Source of the DNA: Ascaris suum
Taxonomy: Eukaryota > Nematoda > Chromadorea > Rhabditida > Ascarididae
Direction of reading: 5' to 3'
Length of the DNA: 64,000 nt
NCBI GenBank assembly: GCA_013433145.1
Contig: CM024186.1
Span: forward strand, 5,584,001-5,648,000
Below the pieces are notes generated by a model that had not been told where the DNA came from, made no database searches, and saw only the letters and a program-made list of their open reading frames with translations. Shown here piece by piece: positions 41,601 through 52,132 of this stretch (positions within the stretch are counted from its first letter, which is position 1; each line of letters begins with the position of its first letter). Both the position numbers and the translations under genes were made by a program.

Positions 41601-44175
41601 TATGCGTATTTAATGATGACGGATGTGGCCTTAGTGATTCAGTGATAAAAACATCGAAATAAATATAGCGATATATTTTGAAGTTGGCCTAAGGTTTGGA
41701 AGATGGAGCTAGGCACATTTTGAGAGGTGTTAAAATCTCCAATAAAATCACACATAACCTGAAATTAAAAACAGAAATTTTCAATAAAATTTGATTTTTA
41801 AATGATGTACAATTGATATGAATTGCGGGGTCATCGATGTACGGTGTAGTTCGATTAGAGGCTATATCACATGAATAAAGGCAAAAAAAATGCATTATTA
41901 AATAAATTAGAAATGAAAGGAACTCCAAGGACGTTACAAATCACAATAGACGATACTGTGGCCACAAGGAAGTATTTTAGAGATATAACAAAGATTACGA
42001 TAGGAATCAACAGAACGAAGGTACATTGATTATGAAAATACTACATATCACAATAATACTCTGACATCGACACTGTTATCATTCATAGTACAATTGGTGA
42101 AATTCGTATAGCAATCGTTCTTTGTTCGATGAGCCGGCGCATTTCTAAGATGAAGGAAAAAAAAATAAAGGTCAGACACCCTGAGGGTTCTTCGATGTGT
42201 GATGCAGATTCTTTCCAAGCCATAACCGATCAAAAAGATAAGCATGAGAGATCAAAATGCACTAACTATGATTTTAAAGAGGAGCCTAAAAGGAGCAATC
42301 TCGAAATGCAATAGTGGTACTTAATTTTGGGATGCGACTAGATATAAAATAGTGTCAGTGATAAACTGCAAAACCGTTCAATTAAATGCCTTCAGATCGA
42401 AATCATTATATGCGATATGCAATATGCAGGAATAATTTCAATGCACAAGAAAAGAAAACTATGAAGCATCCGAAACGTGTGAAGCTGATTGTAGATATAT
42501 GCAAGTGATATAGATAAGAAATCAATGATAAGACCACTGAAGCACAGATACTCGCTTGAAGTTACAACAGATGTCTGTTTCATATGAGAATCGTCGATCT
42601 ATGCCCGAAAGGTGGAACAAATTTGTGAAGTTTCAGGTATATTAATGGTAAAGCTGGAAAGGTACTACATAAATAGTATAAAGTTTAATAATATGATTGA
42701 ATCCACAATGAATTTTACTTGATGGCTGAAGTGGGAAAACTAAAGAAGTAATTCTCTATCGTTCTTCAATCTTTGTGAGTTTTATGCTATCGAAATTGAT
42801 ATTCTATTGTGAAAGAAATGAGAAATACCTCGTATATGTTTAAATAAACGAATATAAGGAGTATAGTCCACCGAATCAGATGTCGCCTTTTCTTTGATGT
42901 ATCGTTGTCAGACGTACTCTCCTACCACGTACAAGTTGAAGTTCAAGAAGTTCAGGCTCACTCTTCAAGTCACCACAGCCTCAAGAATCTACAGCTTGTG
43001 TCGTTGAGTTCCGTCGTTTCTTCTGCTCAGAATTTCGTTGATTATGCTAGACGTGGCTGTGTTCGCGAATATCTCTGAGATCTATCCACACTCAATTATA
43101 GTGCCAGTTCCCGAATGCCATATATCACTTCAAAACTGCAACGGAACTCACCCTGTTTTCTTCTATGAGCATATAATTAGCACCTATTGAGGGAAAAATT
43201 TCTGTACAGTTTATACAAATGAAAGAAGCGCAGAAATACAGTATGAAAGCATATAACCCCAGGCAGTGTGTTTTAAATATTCATTTAAAGACTATGGCCA
43301 TAGAAAATTTTACTCAGAAGGTTTTCGAATTAGAGTCACTTGAATCCTATTGCGCCGAACTAGATCTCATAATGTGGTCCTAATTTGCTAACAGATATTC
43401 CGAGGTTGTATCTAATTCGCTTTCTGATTGAGGAAATTTACGATGATTTCATAGCTCCCATTTATTTCCGGTAGTCTCAATCCTGAATTCAATCCAGAAT
43501 CTCTTCCCTCTCCGGATCGTCAGTGCGGGATGAAATTTCTGTTGATTTTCTGATCGGCTAGTGTCTTTACGTTCTCTAATCGCCTGAGGCACTTCGACCT
43601 CGGGAAAATTTGCGCCTTTTTGATTAATTAATGCTGATTATTTGATCGTCATGAAAACATGCTTTACTGCTTCTTTTGTTTGACTTTATTTTGTGGGCGT
43701 TTCTTTATTTTGCTTGGGAAATAATTTAACAGCAACTCCTCCGCTTTCCCTCTTTCTCGACTTTAAATCAGCAAGCAAGCAAGCCAAGATTGGCATAGGA
43801 AAACAAATATGATTGAACGATGAAGCAAGTAAGCTTGGATGAGAAACCAGGTAAATTTCACAGAGAGTCACAAAAATTCAAATACATGCATTCAATTCAC
43901 CTCATCCGGAAAATAAATTTATTTCTGAGGGAGAAAAATTGTTTCCGGTCTTCGTTCTCAATAAAAAAAAACAAAGTTTTAGAGTTCAGCGATAAATTCG
44001 GCTTCAAAAATTTTATTATTAAATGAAAATATCAAATATTTTTGTACATTTTTTCAAACAGGTATATTAGTGCACATGCAACACGCTTATTTAAATACAT
44101 ATAATTGCATCTAACAGAGGCGTCAGCTAATATTACCCGTCAATAATTTCAAAACTACGTGAAATACAGAAATAT

Positions 44176-44402
44176 CTATAAATTCTTAAGCGCGATAAGT
44201 CCTTTTATAAATTGAGATAGAAGACTTTCGTTGTTTGCTTGTTGACTTGAAAGGAAGGTATTGATGCTTGAACGAGCTTTTCCGGTCCAATGCGATCGAT
44301 CACCACTCTCATCGCTCACTTCCGCGATCGCTTTATCAAGTTCCACTTTCAAAGACAGTTGAAAAATTGACGATTTAACGATGGTGTGATGAGATTATAA
44401 TC
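44176..44402 (-). CDS. DNAJC28: DNAJC28 terminal exon with a one-base frame break
   Basis: After TTTCTTTCCAG it opens in phase 0 with DYNLITPSLNRQFF, matching the family's DFNLxVPxLxRQ. The frame then meets TGA. One frame over it continues with LSLKVELDKAIAEVSDE and ends IKGLIALKNL and TAG. The switch falls in TTTTT (44362-44366 on the plus strand). A sixth T would join the frames. The exon is 227 bases, one short of a multiple of three. Confidence 0.75.
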
Positions 44403-47400
44403 CTGGAAAGAAATATACTAATTCCATCATTGAAATCCACATTAACTATGCTCACTATCACCAGAAAGGTGCCCGAGCTTGACATCGAGCTTAAACTTCA
44501 AGTCACATTTCTTTTTTTTGCTAAAAAATCCACATATTTCCTTGGTTAGAAAAAATCCAGTTGAAGTTTTTATAGTAATATCCGCATTATTTTTCTTGGC
44601 AGTGCTCTCACTTACTCTGAAGGTAAAAGGCTATTGACTAGATCTGAAGTAATGAGGGTACTACTTGAGCTGCTAACGACAACATCAACAGATTCACCGT
44701 CCTCTCCGAAGTTGAAGTGAGAACTCGAGTTTGGCATATCGGCTCGTGAAGTTTTGTGTGTGTGTTTTTAGCACATACTAAATGGATCGTAGACGGCCGC
44801 TATAGTGATAGGAGGAGGGAGGATAAATGGCATACTCCGCTCAATAAAACAACAAAGAGGAAAGATGTTAGCCGTATTTTTGAACGTCTAATTCCTATGC
44901 AAATAAAACGTTAATAAAAAGAGACAAAAAACTTTCCCCGTAAACAAATGCATATCCTTAAATTGGAAATCCTTGCTATATAGATACCCACAAAAGGTAA
45001 GTTTTGTGGGTACCCTCGTTCACCAGAAATAGTTATCTCTCAGAGACCATAATATTCGTCTGACGGAAACTGTTGTAATCATTAAAAAAAAAAAGAAATA
45101 ATACAGTTGGGAAATTCCATCCATGATTGCAAACTTAAAACGTGTTGAATATGAACGTTACTCACTTGTATTCGTTTATTTATATCGACTATTGATTTTT
45201 CGATTCTTTTGACAGTCGCATTCCACCGACGTTCCACACTTTCTATAGCAAATTGTCCTTTGAAATCTTTTTCTGCAATAATAAAATCTCAATATTAAAT
45301 AACAAAAAAAAAACAAAAGTGAGAAAACTACCCTAAAGTCTCCTTTCTGATTCCTTTACATCCCCTATTTCCTCTCCGACGCTCCTCTTTCCGGCTCTTA
45401 TTAGGAAAGAACTACAAAAATACTATGCACGGGTGCCAAACGTTTACTCCGAGCGGCGATAGTTTTACCTATGCTGAGAGATGGTCTTAGTGCATCGCAA
45501 GTCAGTGACAATACCCTTTTATTAAGTAAGTAACAAACTGTATGCCTTGTCCACCTATTCAGCAGTTAGTCGCAAACGGTGATTACAGAAGTGCTTAAAA
45601 CGGATGATGAGGATACCGAATAAGGAAGCTTGAAAAGCAATTGCATATTAATTCATCTGTATGTTGGTACTTCTTACTAGTGGGAAAATAAGGATAAGAG
45701 AGGTTCAATTCAATAAAAACTCACCGACGAAGGTACAAAGTTTTTGAAAATTTGCATATTTCGTTTATTTTGATGAAAATTCCAAGCAAGAAAAGAACAC
45801 GTTCTGGAATTGATGTTCATGGCTTTCTCGAAAGGTAAACTAATAGAACGGTTCATAGATGAATAATGAACGCCTCGAACGTATGCACAGACCTTTACAA
45901 AGGAGATACCTGGCGTATTCATATCTTGCTTCATTCCTCAACGAAGTTATTTCAGTGCGGAGTTCCATCTCCTAAAACGATGAATGAAAAAAAAGAGAAG
46001 GTAATTCTCCCATAATGTTTGGCAAATACCATTTCTCTTCGGATTTACAGCCAGGAGGCTTCAATAGTGGTGGATTGGAATAAGGATACATGGGAAATTA
46101 AGGCGATGAAGATGGTGGAAAATCAGTCAGAAATACTTCAACGATGCTTCCACTTAAGGCCTAGGAACCTATCTCAACTAATTAAAAAGCAAATAAATTC
46201 AACAAGATGGAATTAAATCAGTGAATCCAAGTACAAATTAAATCACATAAATCAACGAGTAAATAAACGTAAATAAATGAAATAAAAATAAAGCAATCTT
46301 TGCCCCTGGCCATATTCTTCCCAATTGCTAATTTTTAGACAATTCAAGAAAGAAAAAAAGTGAAGTCAATCGAAACGGCCAACAATTTAACGGAGGAAAG
46401 AAGCGGCGATTAAAGAAGAAAGCTATCCATGATATATATTACTACCTTGTAGATATTTCAATACTAACCTTCATAATCCATGGCGGTGCGAAACCATTAT
46501 TGATGAGTATTTTATTTAGTTTATACTCGATAACATCAATATATGGATTGCTCTCATCGTTTTTCAGTGGTTTTCCCATTCCTTTCAAATTATTGAAATC
46601 ACCCCGTTTCATTGATTGTAATATCATATCCTCTACGAGGCGTTCAACAGCATTCCTGAAAATATGACGTAAACAAGAAGACAATGAATTACCTTGTTTG
46701 CCTACCTTAGCTCCATAGAACATCCACTTATTTCCTCTATCTTTATTTACTTTCCCTTACCTTAATTACCATCCAGTTATTTACTCAGTAGTGATTGTAC
46801 TGCTTCATAAAACGATTCTTTATGAGCTGATGTTTCATTGCTATTTTGGAAGTACCACTCTTGAACATAAGTCATTGAAGTGCTAAAAAATACCGCAACC
46901 CAAGAAGTCCCGTAAGGTCATTACGAAAAACCAATTTCATTATTCGTCAGAAACTTGCCTATGACAATCGTGACATTGCATATGAAGCTAGGAATTATGC
47001 AAGGTACGTGAAGCTCCAGTAAGAACATCGCAAACATAAACCTATAGTGTTTTAAGCATCATAAATGGCAGTTGTGGGAACCTTTTATCCTTGGCAATGA
47101 TGATGCCACCGTATTGAAGCTTTTTTGGTACAATACTTTGCTTGTACTTCCTCTCCTTTCCCCCCCCCCCCCCAAAAAAAAAATGGTAAGGAGTGTCGTT
47201 ATGTCGTACCTAAGCCAGGCTTTTTTCAAGAACCAAGCGCATTTTGCTTATACTGTACTCGAGATTGCAATATGGCATCATAGCAAGTACTTTAGCCAAA
47301 AACCTCGACATCTATATTTTTATTCAATTTTTATTACCTCGGGTTTTTTTTTTAAATTTTGCATAGACATGGCGGCAGAGATTAATTTATTGATCCAAGA

Positions 47401-50400
47401 ACCTTCAGCGGAGACTTCGACGTTTCCTTTCATTCCGAAATTCTAAGAAATACTTCAGCAACATTGTCCTTAACGCTTTCAACGACAACTCTCAGATATC
47501 ACTAAATATAAGCCAGACTTTGTATAATGACATTTTGCAGTTGGGCGCGTTTTCCTGAACTTCCATATTGCATTCATCAATGCATTCAATATCAGATCAT
47601 CTGTCAGCGCCAGTTGCACCCTATGAGCTGTGCAGCTGAGCATTGTCAACAAGTGCCAACAAAGTTCCATCATTTTGTTCCCCTCTTCAAGAACACCTAA
47701 TTCGTCCTCATTCGACTCAAATGTACCACACCTAAGCTGGTAGATTTGCCGTAGTCTTCGGCATCACTATCAGTTTGTTCATCGCAGTCTCCATACTTTT
47801 CTAGAAGAAGCTGCATCTAATAATTGCGCACACCACGCTCAACACTTACGTTGTTGCAATTTTACCTTGTTGTTGCGCAGTTTAAGGGTCACTCAATCCT
47901 AACAGATATGAGGACGGCAGCCTTAGAACACTAGAAGCAGGAAAATACGCTCAGGCAAGAAAATCAGATGTAGCTGCCGTTTGCCGCACCTCCTCAAGTA
48001 CGATCACTTTCAACTGTCTTTCATAAATCAATAGATTTAAAAGGTTTGGTTTTCTAGACTCCTTATCCAAGAACGCCATTCAAAGCACACTGCATTCAAA
48101 CCATGGAATGGAATGACCAAGCATATTTCTTTTCAGCTGCAACCGCCTATCAGACAGGTGATATATGGAAATTACTAGTGCTTAAAGCGCAACCATTTGG
48201 ACCGGAAAAAACTGAAAAAGATACCTCCCTATCGCCAGCGAACTGCGACCCCTTTTCAATAAAGACCTAATAATTTGCATATAAAACATAGTAGGCAAAA
48301 CTTACGTTGTTTTTTGCTTCTTCGCAAAGAATGCCTGCTCTCGGGTTACATTACGCAAGCTTTTGCTGTCGAGTTTGAACTCCTTAAAAGGTGAAAACGA
48401 TTCAGCGATATTTTACGCTTAAAATACCAATATACACACACAAAAAATGCGGAAGAGGTCAAAGATACTGCTATGATATGTGAATGAATCAAGCCGACCG
48501 GTATGGAGAATTTACTGCAAAATTATAGCACAACGCTTTGTTAAGAATTCTCCAATAAACTCGGGTTCATCCGCAGAAATAAGCAGACATCCAAAAATTC
48601 GCCACTCCGAATTTAAAAAGTCGCACATGCAAGTTTGAGATCGTGTTTGAGTCCCTAACCCCCTCGCCTCCCGGAAAATAATCGGGTGGAAAAAAGGTTT
48701 GATGAAAAAACAATCAATTTTTACAACCCCTCATTCTAGATGAACATTTTTGAGGAAATGAATAGGCAGCCAAGTCCAACCGAAACCTCAACGCGTTTCA
48801 GGATCACACCGAATATTCCTGCCACCCTTCTACCTCTGCCACCTTGGAGTTACTCTATTCTTATACTCTTCTGCGTAGCCAGGATGCCTAAGACGACAAA
48901 AATGAAGCATCTGATCGAATAATTCTCCTGCTCAAATAAACGGCTCTAATAGAGCAAACTTAAAATAAACGCATCAAGATGTCGTTACAAATGGAAAAGG
49001 ATATCAACTAATCTAATATAACTGTGGATACTGTTAATTAAAAAAAAGACCTCTGCAGCTACCTAGATTTAGTGAACGGGAACGCGGTGTTTTCTACTTG
49101 GCAGTGTTGATATCAATCTTCGAAATACATTGTTGCAACACATTGCATTGTTTAAATTTCACTGACTTGAATTTGATATACAATCCAAAATTCTGTCTTC
49201 AATTAACCTTATCAACGTTAAATACACTTTCAATTAACCCTCAAAGGTTTTAAGCGGCAAACTTCGAATCGATGAGGCTACCTGCGCCTTTTCCACATTC
49301 GCATTGCTTCTGCAAATCTACCTTTGTGAATGTGGAAACCGAAGTGGGCGACAGCTTCTAAATAGGTATATGAATTAAAACTTCAATTCGCCAACCTTTT
49401 CAAGTTCTTTTATTCGCTTATCCAAGAGATATTCATAGGTATTCTCCGTTGCTTTAGCCACACGATGTTGCTGATATTGCCTCTGACGTTGGAATGGATT
49501 ACCGGCACCGACTCCTCCATATTCCAAATACTGCAATCAGTATGTTATTTAAAAAATTCCATTCACATGGACCGATCAGGTAAATATTCATCGATTTACT
49601 TACTTATTTTCTTTTTAATTTTTTATTCGTTTATTTATTTCTGTAAATTGCATTTTTTTTTAAATTCACAAATTTCTTGTACTGATGACTTGCCTAATGG
49701 ATCATTCCTTAGTTAGTGCACTCCAACTAATATTAAAACGGGAGCTAGTTCTCTAGATTTAATGAAACAAAGACAGCATCGCCATTCAGAATAATTTTTG
49801 AATAACCTATTTTTTGAAACGAAAAAAATTTCATTTTCCGTGTTATTTTAACTGAGTCGTTCACATATACACAAAAAAAAAAATTCAAAACACTGGCGAG
49901 TAGAGAATATCCAAAACTTTCTCGGAATGGTTCAAGTGGTGAAGCAGCGGTGCCTTCAGAACATGAAAAGCTGATGGTTGGCACTCCATTTCAAAGAATT
50001 ACTATACTTCTAGATGCTTTCATTTTTTTTTTTTTTGGAAGATGCTTTATTCTGTGGAATCTTATACCGAGAAACCCCCCTCTACCTATACACCTATACC
50101 AGAATTTTGTGCTACAAGCATTTGTTCGCGAATTTGAAGCGACATTTATACGACCTATCAAAGTAAAAAGAGAAGACTTACGACATAAGCACTGCATCAC
50201 CTTGAACCTTGCAACGTTCTAATGAAAGGATACCGGAAAATACCTGCCGGTGCTGCGGAGCAGTATGCCTGATGTCATAGACAACTTCCTCGCAAAACTC
50301 GTTCAATTCGGCATGCTTCTCTTCCAGTTGTGTATGCTTCACAATAAAGCGATAAGCATTGCGTACTTCATTGAATTTTGTGGCATTTCCTTTCTGCAAA

Positions 50401-51053
50401 GCTAAATATTTCAATCAGTTTAATTAGAAGATAGACATCTATAAAATCTCTGTTTAGTGTAAACTGCGAAGAAGGTACCAGCTGTGCGAACAAAGCTCGA
50501 GCTAGCAACCTGAGGTCGCAACTTTTACTATTCACCTAGCCCGATATAATCGAGTTCTTTATTTAAACTTAGTACTCAAAAAAAACAGCACGAATTTTCC
50601 GCTATTTCCCGGTGGTATTCGAAATTTATAAAAAGAATTCAAGAAAAACAAAAAACTAAATACTTAAAATATAGAGGTAAAATTTGTTTGATCAACCAAA
50701 ATAAAGGCTACAAAACGATTTCATTCTAAATCTGTGGAAGAACCGATCAATGATGCAACATTATGATTCGATCAAAAAAAAAAAAAAAAAACCGAATCTT
50801 TAGCCGTATCGGGATGATATTCCTTTGCGAGGGTGACGAATCGATCTTTCAATTGTTCGACAGTGACATTCTCCTCCAAGCCCATTATTTTATATGCATT
50901 TTGTAGCTCTTGGTTATAATCGGCCAACTTCTTATGATTTACGGCGAATTGATGAACGGAGGCAGTCGATGCTGACGAACGAGGAAGAAAAGAACAACGG
51001 GAAACATCCACAAGCCAACCATGGAGATGTGCACAACGTAACGCGAGTATCAT
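44176..51053 (-). CDS. DNAJC28: DNAJC28 homologue (J domain plus DUF1992)
   Basis: DNAJC28 is a type III J-protein: its J domain stimulates an Hsp70, and a DUF1992 domain follows. Exons found: 50793-51053, 50244-50393, 49396-49530, 46469-46655, 45166-45272, 44176-44402. The N-terminus (MILALRCAHLHGW..., basic and Ser-rich) looks like a mitochondrial presequence, and the HPD tripeptide of the J domain is intact. Then come HTAPQHRQ, YLEYGGVGAGNPFQRQRQY, AVERLVEDMI, GDFNNLKGMGKPLK, LINNGFAPPWI and the C-terminal helices. Two short linking exons (between 49396 and 46655, and between 46469 and 45272) were not located: the flanking phases and missing residues show they are needed. The last exon has a one-base frame break at a T5 run. 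Two homopolymer-type defects in the window make assembly error likelier than a pseudogene. Confidence 0.85.
45166..45272 (-). CDS. DNAJC28: DNAJC28 exon, C-terminal helix
   Basis: 107 bases between TTATTGCAG and GTGAGTA. Two bases plus 35 codons: KDFKGQFAIESVERRWNATV, then KRIEKSIVDINKRIQ. The W and the INKRI ending fit the 'W...ikklNkrIrdFNL' helix of the family. It needs an upstream exon ending in phase 1, whereas the exon at 46469 ends in phase 0, so one exon is missing between them. Confidence 0.75.
46469..46655 (-). CDS. DNAJC28: DNAJC28 exon, DUF1992 core
   Basis: 187 bases between CATATTTTCAG and GTTAGT. One base plus 62 codons: NAVERLVEDMILQSMKRGDF, NNLKGMGKPLK, YIDVIEYKLNKILINNGF, APPWIMK. 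This is the most conserved DUF1992 block. It enters with one base, so the missing upstream exon must end in phase 2. Confidence 0.9.
47479..47720 (-). pseudogene. possible hAT-transposase fragment inside a DNAJC28 intron
   Basis: The minus-strand frame contains MLSCTAHRVQLALTDDLI followed by a helix and FRKTRPTAKCHYTKS. This resembles the hAT/BED-type transposase core 'CxAHxLxLxxxDxL...IxxxxxxxxxS'. Only about 60 codons are open and no terminal inverted repeats were identified. It would be a remnant, and the resemblance may be chance. Confidence 0.25.
49396..49530 (-). CDS. DNAJC28: DNAJC28 exon 3, YLEYGGVGAG segment
   Basis: 45 codons between ATTGCAG and a GTTGGC donor. It reads YLEYGGVGAGNPFQRQRQYQ, then a charged helix to RIKELEK. 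It follows exon 2 in phase and matches the family's HRQYLxxxGxGxGxPxQRxxQY. Confidence 0.85.
50244..50393 (-). CDS. DNAJC28: DNAJC28 exon 2, end of J domain and HRAPQHRQ-type motif
   Basis: 50 codons between TAGCTTTGCAG and GTATTTT. It reads KGNATKFNEVRNAYRFI (last J-domain helix) and ends IRHTAPQHRQ, matching the family's HRAPQHRQ. Phase 0 on both sides. Confidence 0.85.
50793..51053 (-). CDS. DNAJC28: DNAJC28 exon 1, presequence and J domain
   Basis: 87 codons starting at ATG and ending in phase 0 at a GTTTTT donor inside a long T run. Residues about 1-35 are basic and Ser/Ala-rich without acidic clusters, as in mitochondrial presequences. From YKIMGLEENVTVEQLKDRF the J domain begins, with KEYHPDTAKDS carrying the HPD motif. 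Confidence 0.85.
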
Positions 51054-52024
51054 ACGCTATTGTTGCACACACCTTAAAACGTATGAATCGAGGGAATAAT
51101 CGAAGGACTTATGGTATTTCGCAGACAGGTATGATCCATCTCGCACATCATACAGTATGTTCTTTTCCTTTATAAGTTGAAGGTGGTTCATTGGCTCAAC
51201 TTTCTTGTAATTTTTGTGGTACTATCCATAACAATATTGCGTTAAACCTAATCCAGCTAGCGATCAAGACTCCAGTTAGAATCAAGTTGAATCAATGATC
51301 ACCTGGAGATGGGTTAGTCTCGATGCAATCAAGCAATCCATACTCGTCTGTTAATATACTCGGAACATTATTGTTTGAGAGGAATTTATGATCAACGGAC
51401 CCCCCCACCCCCCCCCCCCCCCCTTCCAATATACAGTCGCTGTCGTATTCCATCCGATTAGCGGAGCATATTTTAAATTTTGACAACTAAGAGTTCGAGC
51501 TTAATAATCGCGAAGAGTTTTGTTAAATGCGCAGGAAGTAACAGGTAATTTACAGGACATAAGAGGCAAATATGAATATACCACTGAATGGATAAATCGA
51601 CTTTCAGCAGAGAAGGCCGTTGCGTTATAGGCTTATAAATTGGCGCATTTGTCGCCTCGCTATCGTCTTTATATATGACAGTCACAGTTGCAACTTTCTA
51701 TTTCTCAGAACCATTCTTTGTCATGATAAGAATGCACGTACCCGGTCGGTTATATGAGATACTAAAGACATCAGAGAGTCGAACTTAATGAATTCAAAAT
51801 AGAAATTGTGGAATCACATATGGAAAATCTTTTTCTGGATGAATTTGCATATATCATTGTGCCATCTTTGATGATATAAATTAACATATAATTTAGGTGA
51901 GTCTATATAAGGAGAACAAATGGCAGTTACAACCATTACTGGTTGACCTACTAATCGGAAGCTTTCGTCCGTGATTTCTTCTACTCATCCGTTTCGACAA
52001 TAAGGTGCTTGGAACTGAATCAGG
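51054..52024. promoter_or_regulatory. shared upstream region of DNAJC28 and the BI-1-like gene
   Basis: The two genes start head to head 971 bases apart, so this stretch must hold both upstream regions. It contains an interrupted poly-C tract (51400-51423). I can point to no TATA box, initiator or trans-splice site with confidence. Confidence 0.4.
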
Positions 52025-52132
52025 ATGGATACTGTTAAGCAACTTTTCGAGCAGTATAAAGGTGAACTAGACATTGAGGTCAATCGCGTGAAACAATGGA
52101 GCGTTACCTTCCAAGATGATATCAACAAGAAG
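52025..52132 (+). CDS. BI-1-like gene exon 1
   Basis: 36 codons from MDTVKQLFEQYKGELDIEVN to DDINKK, hydrophilic and helix-prone, ending in phase 0 at AAG|GTGAGG. The upstream in-frame TGA at 52016-52018 fixes this ATG as the first possible start. Confidence 0.7.

Larger units (their letters stand above)
38961..44175. other. intergenic region between LITAF-like gene and DNAJC28
   Basis: It holds the 33-bp minisatellite, a CA and a GA microsatellite, a G13 run (41381-41393) and GC-richer patches at 41.0-41.6 and 42.9-43.6 kb. Two weak first-exon candidates exist. Plus-strand MRRKCCSGKLFV at 41486-41521 ends at GTATGT. The frame around 41114-41225 is open on both strands. Neither is supported by homology. 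Confidence 0.45.

Noticed and set aside
48301..48390. Minus-strand exon-like stretch EFKLDSKSLRNVTRAGILCE ending at GTAAGT, as the missing DNAJC28 linker
   Set aside because: Its phases (0 and 0) do not fit the next exon, and a version using an internal GTAATG donor would need a one-base indel.
49860..49984. Minus-strand stretch SCSEGTAASPLEPF that looked like the DNAJC28 segment after HRQ
   Set aside because: It needed a frameshift, whereas the stretch at 49396-49530 (YLEYGGVGAG...) fits in phase with far better conservation.
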